NCBI GenBank assembly: GCA_934643435.1
Contig: CAKUCJ010000119.1
Location: 1-5,076 of the forward strand
DNA from: an uncultured Collinsella sp.
Lineage (GTDB): Bacteria > Actinomycetota > Coriobacteriia > Coriobacteriales > Coriobacteriaceae
Length of the DNA: 5,076 nt
Reading direction: 5' to 3'
Below, piece after piece: positions 1 through 5,076 of this stretch. Under the pieces are notes generated by a model. The model was not told the DNA's origin, ran no database searches, and saw nothing but the letters and a program-made list of their open reading frames with translations. Within the stretch, counting starts at the first letter, position 1. Each line of letters starts with the position of its first letter. Position numbers and translations under genes: made by a program.

Positions 1-5
1 TCTCT

Positions 6-1730
6 ATGCTGATGAATAGAAAAGCGAAGGCGGTCAATGTCCTTGAGGGGCCGATAACCGAGTCGTGTGCCGAGTTCCCCGCACGCCACGTGTTTATCAA
101 GTGCCCCGAGTGCCGCCGCGTGATCGACGAGGCGCGTCTGCACGACAACCTCGAGGTGTGTCCCCGTTGCGGCAAGCACTTTCGTGTGAGCGGTCGCGCG
201 CGCCTGCGCATGACGGTCGACGCGGGCACCTTTGAGGAATGGGATGCCGAGCTGGCGTCGGAGGACTTTCTCTCGTTTCCCGGCTATGCCGACAAGCTCA
301 AGGGCGCGGCCGAGCGCTCGGGCGAGCGCGACGCCGTCGTGTGCGGCAGGGGCAAGGTCTGCGGCTGCGATACGGCGCTCTTCTTTATGGACGCCAACTT
401 TATGATGGGCTCGATGGGCTCCGTGGTGGGCGAGAAGATCTGCCGCGTCTTTGAGCGCGCGGCCGAGTTGGGATTGCCGGTTGTCGGCTTTACCGTGTCG
501 GGCGGCGCCCGCATGCAAGAGGGCGTGACCTCGCTCATGCAGATGGCCAAGATCTCCGCGGCGGTTAGACGACATGGCGAGGCGGGCGGCCTGTACATCA
601 CGGTGCTCACCGATCCCACGACCGGTGGCGTAACTGCGAGCTTTGCCATGGAGGGCGACATCATCCTAGCCGAGCCCGATGCCCTGACGGCGTTTGCCGG
701 CCCGCGCGTGATCGAGCAGAACATGCATAAGCGCCTGCCCAAGGGATTCCAGCGCTCCGAGTTTTTGCTAGAGCACGGTTTTTGCGATGCGGTCGTTCCG
801 CGTGGCGAGATCGCGCTCACGGTGGGCGAGCTGTTAGCGCTGCACGAAGGGCACGCGCCTAGCCTGGGTGCACCGCACGAGATCGTGCATACGGGGCGTC
901 GCGGCAAAAAGCTGGGGCATCTGTTTAAGCGCACGCCCGCACCAAAAACGGCGCTCGAGATCGTCAAGCAGACCCGCTCGGCAGATCGTGCCACGGCGGG
1001 CGGGATGATCTCGCTGGGTCTGGATGGATTTGTGGAGCTGCATGGCGACCGTTACTTTGGCGACGATGCCGCCGTGGTGGGTGGCATTGGCTGGAAAGAC
1101 GGGCGCCCTGTGACGGTTATCGCCATCGAGCGCGGCACCACGACCAAAGAGCGCATGCGCCGCAACTTCGGTATGGCGCATCCCGAGGGCTATCGCAAGG
1201 CGCGACGCCTGATGCGTCAGGCCGAGAAGTTTGGACGACCGGTCCTGTGTCTGGTCGATACCTCGGGCGCGTTTTGCGGCATCGGTGCCGAGGAACGCGG
1301 CCAGGGCGAGGCGATTGCCCAGAACCTTATGGAGATGAGCGGCCTTAAGACGCCGATTGTTTCCGTAGTGACGGGCGAGGGCGGTTCCGGCGGCGCACTG
1401 GCGCTGTCCGTGGCCGACCGTATTCTGATGCTCTCGAGCTCGGCCTATTCGGTCGTGAGCCCCGAGGCATGTGCGTCGATCCTGTGGAAGGACACCGAGC
1501 GTGCGGATGAGGCCGCCGAGGCGCTTAAGCTCACGGCCCCCGACCTGCTGGCGCTCGGCATTATCGACGGCATTGTCGACGATGCGGGCCTATCTCACGA
1601 AGAGATTGCCGACGCCGTCATGTCTTCGGCATTCGCAGCCTTCGATACGCTCGGGCGACTCGACGATGCGACGCTCACCAACCTCCGCTACGAAAAGTAC
1701 CGCTCAATCGGTCACTTCCGCACTGTGTGA
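6..1730 (+). CDS. accDA: Fused acetyl-CoA carboxylase carboxyltransferase, beta-alpha (AccD-AccA)
   Basis: Carboxyltransferase of acetyl-CoA carboxylase: it moves the carboxyl group from carboxybiotin on the biotin carrier protein to acetyl-CoA, giving malonyl-CoA for fatty-acid synthesis in the cytoplasm. The beta half (about residues 28-285) has the AccD zinc finger C33-X2-C36-X15-C52-X2-C55, then SGGARMQEG (165-173), TDPTTGGV (202-209) and FAGPRVIEQ (230-238). After a basic linker (about 290-312) comes the alpha half, with ELHGDRYFGDD (344-354), RNFGMAHPEGYRKA (386-399), GAEERGQGEAIA (427-438), GEGGSGGALA (457-466) and YSVVSPEACASILWKD (481-496). In E. coli these are two proteins of about 304 and 319 residues; here the alpha half lacks most of the N-terminal helical part. 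The usual DTPGAYPG of AccA reads DTSGAFCG (418-425). The start is uncertain: ATG at 6 and ATG at 12 are both in frame, and the reading frame stays open to the window edge. The ATG at 12 overlaps a possible upstream stop (TGATG), which favours it. Biotin carboxylase and carrier genes are not in view. The function is secure. Confidence 0.95.
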   Translation: MLMNRKAKAVNVLEGPITESCAEFPARHVFIKCPECRRVIDEARLHDNLEVCPRCGKHFRVSGRARLRMTVDAGTFEEWDAELASEDFLSFPGYADKLKGAAERSGERDAVVCGRGKVCGCDTALFFMDANFMMGSMGSVVGEKICRVFERAAELGLPVVGFTVSGGARMQEGVTSLMQMAKISAAVRRHGEAGGLYITVLTDPTTGGVTASFAMEGDIILAEPDALTAFAGPRVIEQNMHKRLPKGFQRSEFLLEHGFCDAVVPRGEIALTVGELLALHEGHAPSLGAPHEIVHTGRRGKKLGHLFKRTPAPKTALEIVKQTRSADRATAGGMISLGLDGFVELHGDRYFGDDAAVVGGIGWKDGRPVTVIAIERGTTTKERMRRNFGMAHPEGYRKARRLMRQAEKFGRPVLCLVDTSGAFCGIGAEERGQGEAIAQNLMEMSGLKTPIVSVVTGEGGSGGALALSVADRILMLSSSAYSVVSPEACASILWKDTERADEAAEALKLTAPDLLALGIIDGIVDDAGLSHEEIADAVMSSAFAAFDTLGRLDDATLTNLRYEKYRSIGHFRTV

Positions 1731-1779
1731 CAAAGGGACTGTCCCGCATGCCACATGGGGAAAGGGTTCCTGTGTCACA
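1726..1779. repeat. Imperfect palindromic repeat, copy 1, spanning the accDA stop and permease start
   Basis: The first 20 bases (TGTGACAAAGGGACTGTCCC, 1726-1745) are identical to bases 2996-3015 of the second copy. The element folds as a long imperfect hairpin: TGTGACA (1726-1732) pairs with TGTCACA (1773-1779), 1734-1740 with 1765-1771 (two G-T wobbles), 1742-1745 with 1758-1761, and CATG (1747-1750) with CATG (1754-1757) around a 3-base CCA loop. It contains the accDA TGA (1728-1730) and every plausible upstream start of the permease. No T-run follows, so it is not a standard intrinsic terminator. I infer a dispersed REP- or MITE-like element; related sequences are familiar to me from Collinsella, from memory only. 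Confidence 0.8.
1761..1766 (+). promoter_or_regulatory. Candidate ribosome binding site for the permease GTG start
   Basis: AAAGGG, preceded by GGGG, lies 5 bases before the GTG at 1772. This is the main reason for choosing that start over GTG 1727 (no purine-rich site upstream) and ATG 1748 (AAAGGG at 1732-1737, a longer 10-base spacing). The site lies within the right arm of the palindromic repeat, partly base-paired in the predicted hairpin. Confidence 0.45.
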
Positions 1780-2986
1780 AGTTTCTCAATCGGTCTTGGC
1801 GCCGGTAAAAGCAAACGCTATGGCCGTGGTCGAATATCTGTCCAAAAGCATGATGTCGGCGTTGCCGTTTATTGTCTGCGCGGCGCTGTTTCGTACCGTG
1901 GCCGTCATTATGGGCGAAGGCATGCTGGGCCTATGGCCTGCCGATTCCGAAATCTATCGGCTGTTCTACAGCTGGCTCTATAACGCCGGTTACTACTTTC
2001 TTCCCATCTATCTTGGTTGGGCTGCCGCTCGCCAGCTTGGCTGCTCGGAACAGTTGGGCATGATGCTGGGCGGCGTCCTCATTGCCCCCGATCTACTGAA
2101 GCTTGTCGATGCCGCGTCGACGACAGGGGCATCGATGACTTCTGTGTACGGTCTGCTCCCCGCACCGGTCAACGATTACACGACGACTGTTGTTCCGATT
2201 CTCATTTCGGTTCCTGTGCTATGGCAGGTGGAGCGTTTCTTTAAGCGCACTATCCCTCAGGCCGTGGCGTTCTCGTTCGTTCCGTTTGCGACCATGCTCG
2301 TCATGGTTCCGGTATCCCTGTGTATCACGGCTCCGGCGGGCAGCTATCTGGGCATGCTGTTGGGACAGCTTATGTTTATGCTTGGCAATTCCGGTGGCAT
2401 CGTGTCGCTGCTCACGCTCATGGGACTCGCCGCGGGCTGGGAGTTTCTTAAGATCGCGGGCGTCAGCAACGTTGTCCTATCGCTCGCCTACGCGCAGTTT
2501 ATGAGTGTGGGAACGGACTCGTGCATCCTCGTCGCCGCGACGATGGCGACGTTTGCTGTCTGGGGCATGCCCTTCGGCGCATCGCTTCGCGTTTTGGATA
2601 AGGACGAAAAAGCGCTTATGTTGGGCTACTCGATCTCGGGTGTTCTTGGCGGCGTGAGCGAGCCGGCGCTATATGGCTGCGGCTTTAAATACGGCAGGCG
2701 CCTCACATGCATGGCCATTGGTGGCGCCGTCGGAGGACTTGTTGCGGCCGTGGGCCACGTTACGGCCTATACCATCGGTATGACGAATGTCCTCATGGTC
2801 ATTGGCTTTGCCACGGGCGGCATCTCGAATCTGCTGTGGTGCTGTGCTGCTGGCGGCACGGCATTCGCGGTGTCTGCAGCGCTGAGCTACTGCTTTGGCA
2901 TGGTGCCGCCGCAGGAGCCGGTTACTGTGCAAGATGAGACTGATGGTCTCGAAGCGATAAGCGGAGAGGTGAAGGCGGGCGCGTAG
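1772..2986 (+). CDS. Orphan PTS EIIC-like sugar permease (glucose/beta-glucoside superfamily)
   Basis: Integral membrane protein resembling the EIIC channel domain of PTS transporters, which bind a sugar outside and pass it inward for phosphorylation by EIIB. Family marks, counted from the longest form (GTG 1727): a hydrophobic opening (about 42-62), YYFLPIYLGWAAARQLGC (89-106), GGVLIAPDL (115-123), VNDYTTTVVPILI (148-160), and the conserved-type GVSEPALYG (309-317; family GITEPAIYG). There are about ten hydrophobic segments and a soluble tail (about 394-419). No EIIB or EIIA domain is attached and none is encoded nearby. The family histidine in the GMHW-like stretch seems replaced by Ser (position 247); beyond the chosen start the only His is H344. 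The start is unsure: GTG 1772 gives 404 residues; GTG 1727 (overlapping the accDA stop) and ATG 1748 would add residues encoded by the repeat. It may be read through from accDA and ends before a strong terminator. Substrate unknown; it could be a diverged PTS permease relying on EIIA/EIIB encoded elsewhere, or one with a changed role. Confidence 0.8.
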   Translation: MSQVSQSVLAPVKANAMAVVEYLSKSMMSALPFIVCAALFRTVAVIMGEGMLGLWPADSEIYRLFYSWLYNAGYYFLPIYLGWAAARQLGCSEQLGMMLGGVLIAPDLLKLVDAASTTGASMTSVYGLLPAPVNDYTTTVVPILISVPVLWQVERFFKRTIPQAVAFSFVPFATMLVMVPVSLCITAPAGSYLGMLLGQLMFMLGNSGGIVSLLTLMGLAAGWEFLKIAGVSNVVLSLAYAQFMSVGTDSCILVAATMATFAVWGMPFGASLRVLDKDEKALMLGYSISGVLGGVSEPALYGCGFKYGRRLTCMAIGGAVGGLVAAVGHVTAYTIGMTNVLMVIGFATGGISNLLWCCAAGGTAFAVSAALSYCFGMVPPQEPVTVQDETDGLEAISGEVKAGA

Positions 2987-2993
2987 CCTGCAC

Positions 2994-3026
2994 GATGTGA
3001 CAAAGGGACTGTCCCTTTGTCACATC
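2994..3026. repeat. Perfect 33-bp palindrome, repeat copy 2
   Basis: The arms GATGTGACAAAGGGAC (2994-3009) and GTCCCTTTGTCACATC (3011-3026) are exact reverse complements around a single central T (3010). As RNA it would form a 15-bp stem with a 3-base loop. It begins 7 bases after the permease stop and shares 20 identical bases with the repeat at 1726. Nine bases separate it from the intrinsic terminator downstream. No T-run follows the palindrome itself. Confidence 0.9.
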
Positions 3027-3035
3027 CGCTTCTAT

Positions 3036-3068
3036 GGCCGCAGCCCCTGTGGGTTGCGGCCTTTTTGT
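3036..3068 (+). terminator. Rho-independent terminator after the permease gene
   Basis: GGCCGCAGCCC (3036-3046) and GGGTTGCGGCC (3051-3061) form an 11-bp GC-rich stem with one G-T wobble and a CTGT loop, followed directly by TTTTTGT (3062-3068). This is a textbook intrinsic terminator. It should end transcripts from the accDA-permease region and separate them from the metal exporter unit. Confidence 0.9.
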
Positions 3069-3098
3069 ATCTAGAGGGCAAAGTGGCTACACTACAAT
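3065..3098 (+). promoter_or_regulatory. Candidate promoter for the CDF exporter gene
   Basis: TTGTAT (3065-3070) and TACACT (3088-3093) are separated by 17 bp and match the sigma-70 consensus at 3 of 6 and 4 of 6 positions. An overlapping TACAAT (3093-3098) is a better -10 (5 of 6) but has no good -35 partner. Either would start RNA near 3100-3105, about 40 bases before the ATG. The preceding terminator makes a promoter here necessary, but the exact site is weakly supported. Confidence 0.35.
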
Positions 3099-3130
3099 CC
3101 GTTTGAACAATAGATATATAAGTGGGACGT

Positions 3131-3137
3131 GGGGCGG
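3131..3137 (+). promoter_or_regulatory. Ribosome binding site deciding the CDF exporter start
   Basis: GGGGCGG, with a purine-rich flank, ends 6 bases before the ATG at 3144. This spacing supports ATG 3144 rather than the in-frame GTG at 3129, which would put the purine-rich stretch inside the coding sequence. Confidence 0.55.
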
Positions 3138-3143
3138 ATAAAG

Positions 3144-4298
3144 ATGGTCGAGTGGATTGTTAAGCGTGCACAGGGCGATCGCGCGCGTGTGGGCACGTTG
3201 ACAGGTGTGGTGTGCATTCTCGCCAATGTGGCACTTTGCGTTGCAAAGGGTGCCATCGGCGTGGTGTCGGGATCGGTCTCGATCGTGGCGGACGCCATGA
3301 ACAACCTGTCCGATGCCAGCTCGAACATCGTGAGCGTGCTGGGATTTAAGCTGGCGAGCAAGCCGGCCGACCCCGAGCACCCCTACGGCCACGGTCGTTA
3401 CGAGTATCTTTCCGGCCTGGTCGTGGCAGCGCTCGTGCTGCTCATCGGCCTTGAGCTGGTGAAGTCCTCGTTTGAGCGCATCGTTCACCCCGAGCCCGTT
3501 GAGTTCTCGCTTGCCCTGGTGGCGGTTTTGGCGCTGTCGATGGTCGTTAAGCTGTGGATGGCGGCGCTTAACCAAAAGCTCGGCGACCGTATTGAGTCCG
3601 AGACGCTGCATGCGACGGCTCAGGATTCCAAGAACGATGTCCTTGCCACGGGCGCCGTGCTGGCGTGCGCAATCGTCTCGCAGGTGACAGGCATCAACCT
3701 CGATGCCTTGGTTGGACTCGCCGTTGGTGCCTATATTGGCTGGAGCGGTTTTGAGCTCATCCAAGATACGGTGAGCCCGCTTTTGGGCCAAGCGCCCGAC
3801 CCCAAGCTCGTTGAGCATATTCGCAGCAAGATCATGAGCTATCCCGGCGTTTTGGGCGTGCACGACCTGATGGTCCACGACTACGGCCCGGGCAGAAAGT
3901 TCGCAAGCGCCCACGCCGAGATGGCGGCGGAAGCCGACCCGTTGGAAAGCCACGACACGCTCGACAATATTGAGCAGGCATTTAGGAACGAAGACGGCAT
4001 GATCGTCACGCTCCACTACGACCCCATCGTGACCGACGACCCCAAGGTGGCGAGCATGCGTTTGCGCATCAACGCCATGGCTCAACAGATCGATAGCCGT
4101 CTTTCCATTCACGATCTGCGCTGTGTGCCGGGCCCTACGCACACCAACGTGATCTTTGACTGCGTGCGCCCCTCCGATTTGGCGATGAGCGCCGAAGAGC
4201 TAAAGCGGACACTGGCAAAACAGGTGGAATGCGAATACCCCAAGTCATTCGCGAAGATCACGATCGACGAAGACTACGTAGGCCATACTCACGAATAG
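3144..4298 (+). CDS. Cation diffusion facilitator family metal exporter, probably Mn/Fe type
   Basis: A 384-residue CDF-family inner-membrane antiporter that would export divalent metal ions in exchange for protons. Six membrane segments fit about 15-40, 42-70, 89-110, 120-142, 163-180 and 186-206. Family marks: ADAMNNLSDASSN (49-61), KPADPEHPYGHGR (73-85) and HATAQDSKNDVLATGAV (156-172). Placed against E. coli YiiP from memory, the transport site residues are N53 and D57 (second segment) and D161 and D165 (fifth segment). An Asp instead of His at the first position of the fifth segment, with Asn-Asp in the second, resembles MntE-type manganese exporters rather than zinc exporters, so Mn or Fe is the better guess. 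A cytoplasmic ZT-dimer domain (about 215-295) is followed by a further folded-looking tail (about 300-384, with HTNVIFD at 333-339) seen in longer Firmicutes/Actinobacteria members. The next gene follows after 39 bp with no terminator, so the two may be cotranscribed. Family call firm; metal inferred. Confidence 0.93.
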   Translation: MVEWIVKRAQGDRARVGTLTGVVCILANVALCVAKGAIGVVSGSVSIVADAMNNLSDASSNIVSVLGFKLASKPADPEHPYGHGRYEYLSGLVVAALVLLIGLELVKSSFERIVHPEPVEFSLALVAVLALSMVVKLWMAALNQKLGDRIESETLHATAQDSKNDVLATGAVLACAIVSQVTGINLDALVGLAVGAYIGWSGFELIQDTVSPLLGQAPDPKLVEHIRSKIMSYPGVLGVHDLMVHDYGPGRKFASAHAEMAAEADPLESHDTLDNIEQAFRNEDGMIVTLHYDPIVTDDPKVASMRLRINAMAQQIDSRLSIHDLRCVPGPTHTNVIFDCVRPSDLAMSAEELKRTLAKQVECEYPKSFAKITIDEDYVGHTHE

Positions 4299-4326
4299 GG
4301 TGGCATCGCTCAAGCTATTGATGCAG

Positions 4327-4334
4327 AAGGGGAG
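4327..4334 (+). promoter_or_regulatory. Strong ribosome binding site of the histidine phosphatase gene
   Basis: AAGGGGAG lies just upstream of ATG 4338 (3 bases from its end, 5 from AAGGGG), in the 39-bp gap after the exporter stop. It fixes this start, which also gives the standard N-terminus of the family (MKRLYLLRHG). Confidence 0.7.
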
Positions 4335-4337
4335 AGA

Positions 4338-4958
4338 ATGAAGAGGCTATATCTACTGCGCCACGGTCAGACGGAATTCAACGTTAAAAAGCTCGTCCAA
4401 GGTCGCTGCGATTCACCGCTCACCGACCTGGGCCGCCAGCAAGCCGGGATGGCAGCCGCATGGCTCAAAGCCCACAACGTCGTGCCGGACAAAGTGGTCT
4501 CCTCGCCCTTGGGCCGAGCCATGGACACAGCAGGCCTCGTCGCAACCGAACTCCTCGGCCAGAACGTAGCAGTCGAGCCCTGCGAAGGCATCATCGAACG
4601 CTGCTACGGAACCTTCGAAGAAGGCCCCCACGACGCCCTCCCCACCGACGTCTGGGATCCCGGCGAAGACCTAGTCCCTTACGGAGGAGAAGGAAGCCAA
4701 GCCCTGCAGGCGCGCATGGTAAACACCCTCACCAATCTCATAAGCGCCGAGGACACCAAAACCCTCCTAGCAGTAAGCCACGGCAGCGCCAGCCGCCAAT
4801 TCATAAAAGCCACCGCGCCAGCAGACTTCAAACTACCAACCAAACTCCCCAACTGCGCCATCATGATTTTCGATTTCGCTGATTCGCAAGAAGAGGACGA
4901 CACACCCCAATGCAAGTTCACCTTGCAGCAAATCATCGATCCCCAACAAAGTCATTAG
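4338..4958 (+). CDS. Histidine phosphatase family protein (phosphoglycerate-mutase-like)
   Basis: A 206-residue cytosolic enzyme of the histidine phosphatase superfamily, branch 1, which removes phosphate through a phosphohistidine intermediate. The catalytic set is complete: LRHGQTEFN (7-15) with R8 and the nucleophile H9; SSPLGRAMDTA (55-65) with R60; the acid region ERCYGTFEEG (87-96) with E87; and VSHGSASRQF (146-155) with the second histidine H148. The length matches the GpmB/CobC/PhoE type of about 200 residues. The substrate cannot be read from the sequence: a cofactor-dependent mutase, alpha-ribazole phosphatase or a broad sugar-phosphate phosphatase are all possible, and no cobalamin or glycolysis genes are in view. 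The C-terminal tail (about 182-206) is polar. Parts of the gene are very C- and A-rich on the coding strand, unlike accDA. It is probably cotranscribed with the CDF exporter upstream; no clear terminator follows. Confidence 0.92.
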   Translation: MKRLYLLRHGQTEFNVKKLVQGRCDSPLTDLGRQQAGMAAAWLKAHNVVPDKVVSSPLGRAMDTAGLVATELLGQNVAVEPCEGIIERCYGTFEEGPHDALPTDVWDPGEDLVPYGGEGSQALQARMVNTLTNLISAEDTKTLLAVSHGSASRQFIKATAPADFKLPTKLPNCAIMIFDFADSQEEDDTPQCKFTLQQIIDPQQSH

Positions 4959-5026
4959 CCTGAACGAGCAGAGTTAAGCAGACATCAACGTGGCGTTCCC
5001 CGAGCTTGGCAGAGGGCCGGCGAAAT

Positions 5027-5074
5027 ATATTAAGTTTGTCGCGAGTTCCGCACGCAAAGGAAAGCACTTAATAT
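5027..5074. repeat. Widely spaced 9-bp inverted repeat at the window edge
   Basis: ATATTAAGT (5027-5035) and ACTTAATAT (5066-5074) are exact reverse complements separated by 30 bases, within the 118-bp non-coding stretch after the phosphatase gene. It could be part of an operator or promoter region, or of a larger repeat cut by the window. The bases 5056-5061 (AAAGGA) and an ATG at 5073 could be a gene start, but the 11-base spacing is long and only 4 bases of it are visible. No other gene or terminator is apparent in 4959-5076. Confidence 0.4.
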
Positions 5075-5076
5075 GC

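Noticed and set aside
284..994. Open frame of 236 residues on the - strand inside accDA
   Set aside because: It is antisense to the conserved beta-half motifs of accDA. The translation is Ser/Pro/Thr-rich with no domain and has no ribosome binding site of note.
1726..1779. The junction hairpin as an intrinsic terminator of accDA
   Set aside because: The stem is long but imperfect and is followed by AGTTTCTC rather than a T-run, and the permease coding sequence starts inside it.
1471..1983. Open frame of 170 residues in another + frame bridging accDA and the permease
   Set aside because: It overlaps conserved coding sequence of both real genes out of frame. Its Arg/Ser-rich translation resembles no protein family.
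3099..3143. A manganese riboswitch in the leader of the CDF exporter
   Set aside because: The leader between the candidate promoter and the ATG is only about 40 bases, too short for a yybP-ykoY aptamer plus expression platform, and no such fold is visible.
3087..4142. Long open frame (351 residues) on the - strand opposite the CDF exporter gene
   Set aside because: It is fully antisense to a clear CDF-family gene. Its translation is rich in His, Arg, Gln and Asp with no recognisable domain, as expected for the mirror of a GC-rich coding frame.
4299..4337. Terminator or promoter between the exporter and phosphatase genes
   Set aside because: The 39 bases hold no GC stem with a T-run and no convincing -35/-10 pair; only the strong ribosome binding site stands out.

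Overview
The window looks like a moderately high-GC bacterial chromosome segment with four intact or nearly intact protein genes, all on the + strand. The likely host is a Coriobacteriia actinobacterium, most probably Collinsella or a close relative. This is an inference from three things: a fused AccD-AccA carboxyltransferase, the GC-rich third codon positions, and a short palindromic repeat (TGTGACAAAGGGACTGTCCC) that I associate from memory with that group. No search was possible.

Region 1 (1-1730) is fatty-acid synthesis: a single 574-residue polypeptide carrying both carboxyltransferase halves of acetyl-CoA carboxylase (beta, with its zinc finger, then alpha). The left edge shows a TGATG stop/start arrangement, so an upstream gene of the same operon may end there. 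Region 2 (1726-3068) holds a solitary EIIC-type membrane permease of the PTS glucose/beta-glucoside superfamily. It is bounded on both sides by copies of the palindromic repeat. The first copy spans the accDA stop codon and the permease start. The second, a perfect 33-bp palindrome, lies just after the permease and is followed by a strong intrinsic terminator.

Region 3 (about 3065-4958) is probably a separate transcription unit: a cation diffusion facilitator (CDF) metal exporter with an Asn-Asp-Asp-Asp site that suggests manganese or iron, then 39 bp later a histidine-phosphatase (phosphoglycerate-mutase-like) gene. Parts of the phosphatase gene are strikingly C- and A-rich on the + strand, unlike the G-rich accDA gene. 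Region 4 (4959-5076) is a 118-bp non-coding stretch with a 9-bp inverted repeat and no recognised gene.

The genes do not form one obvious pathway. The most interesting points are the repeat that makes up the accDA/permease junction, the unusual orphan permease that lacks the superfamily's usual histidine, and the base-composition change in the phosphatase gene. I found no RNA genes, CRISPR arrays, insertion sequences or clear new defence or mobile system.
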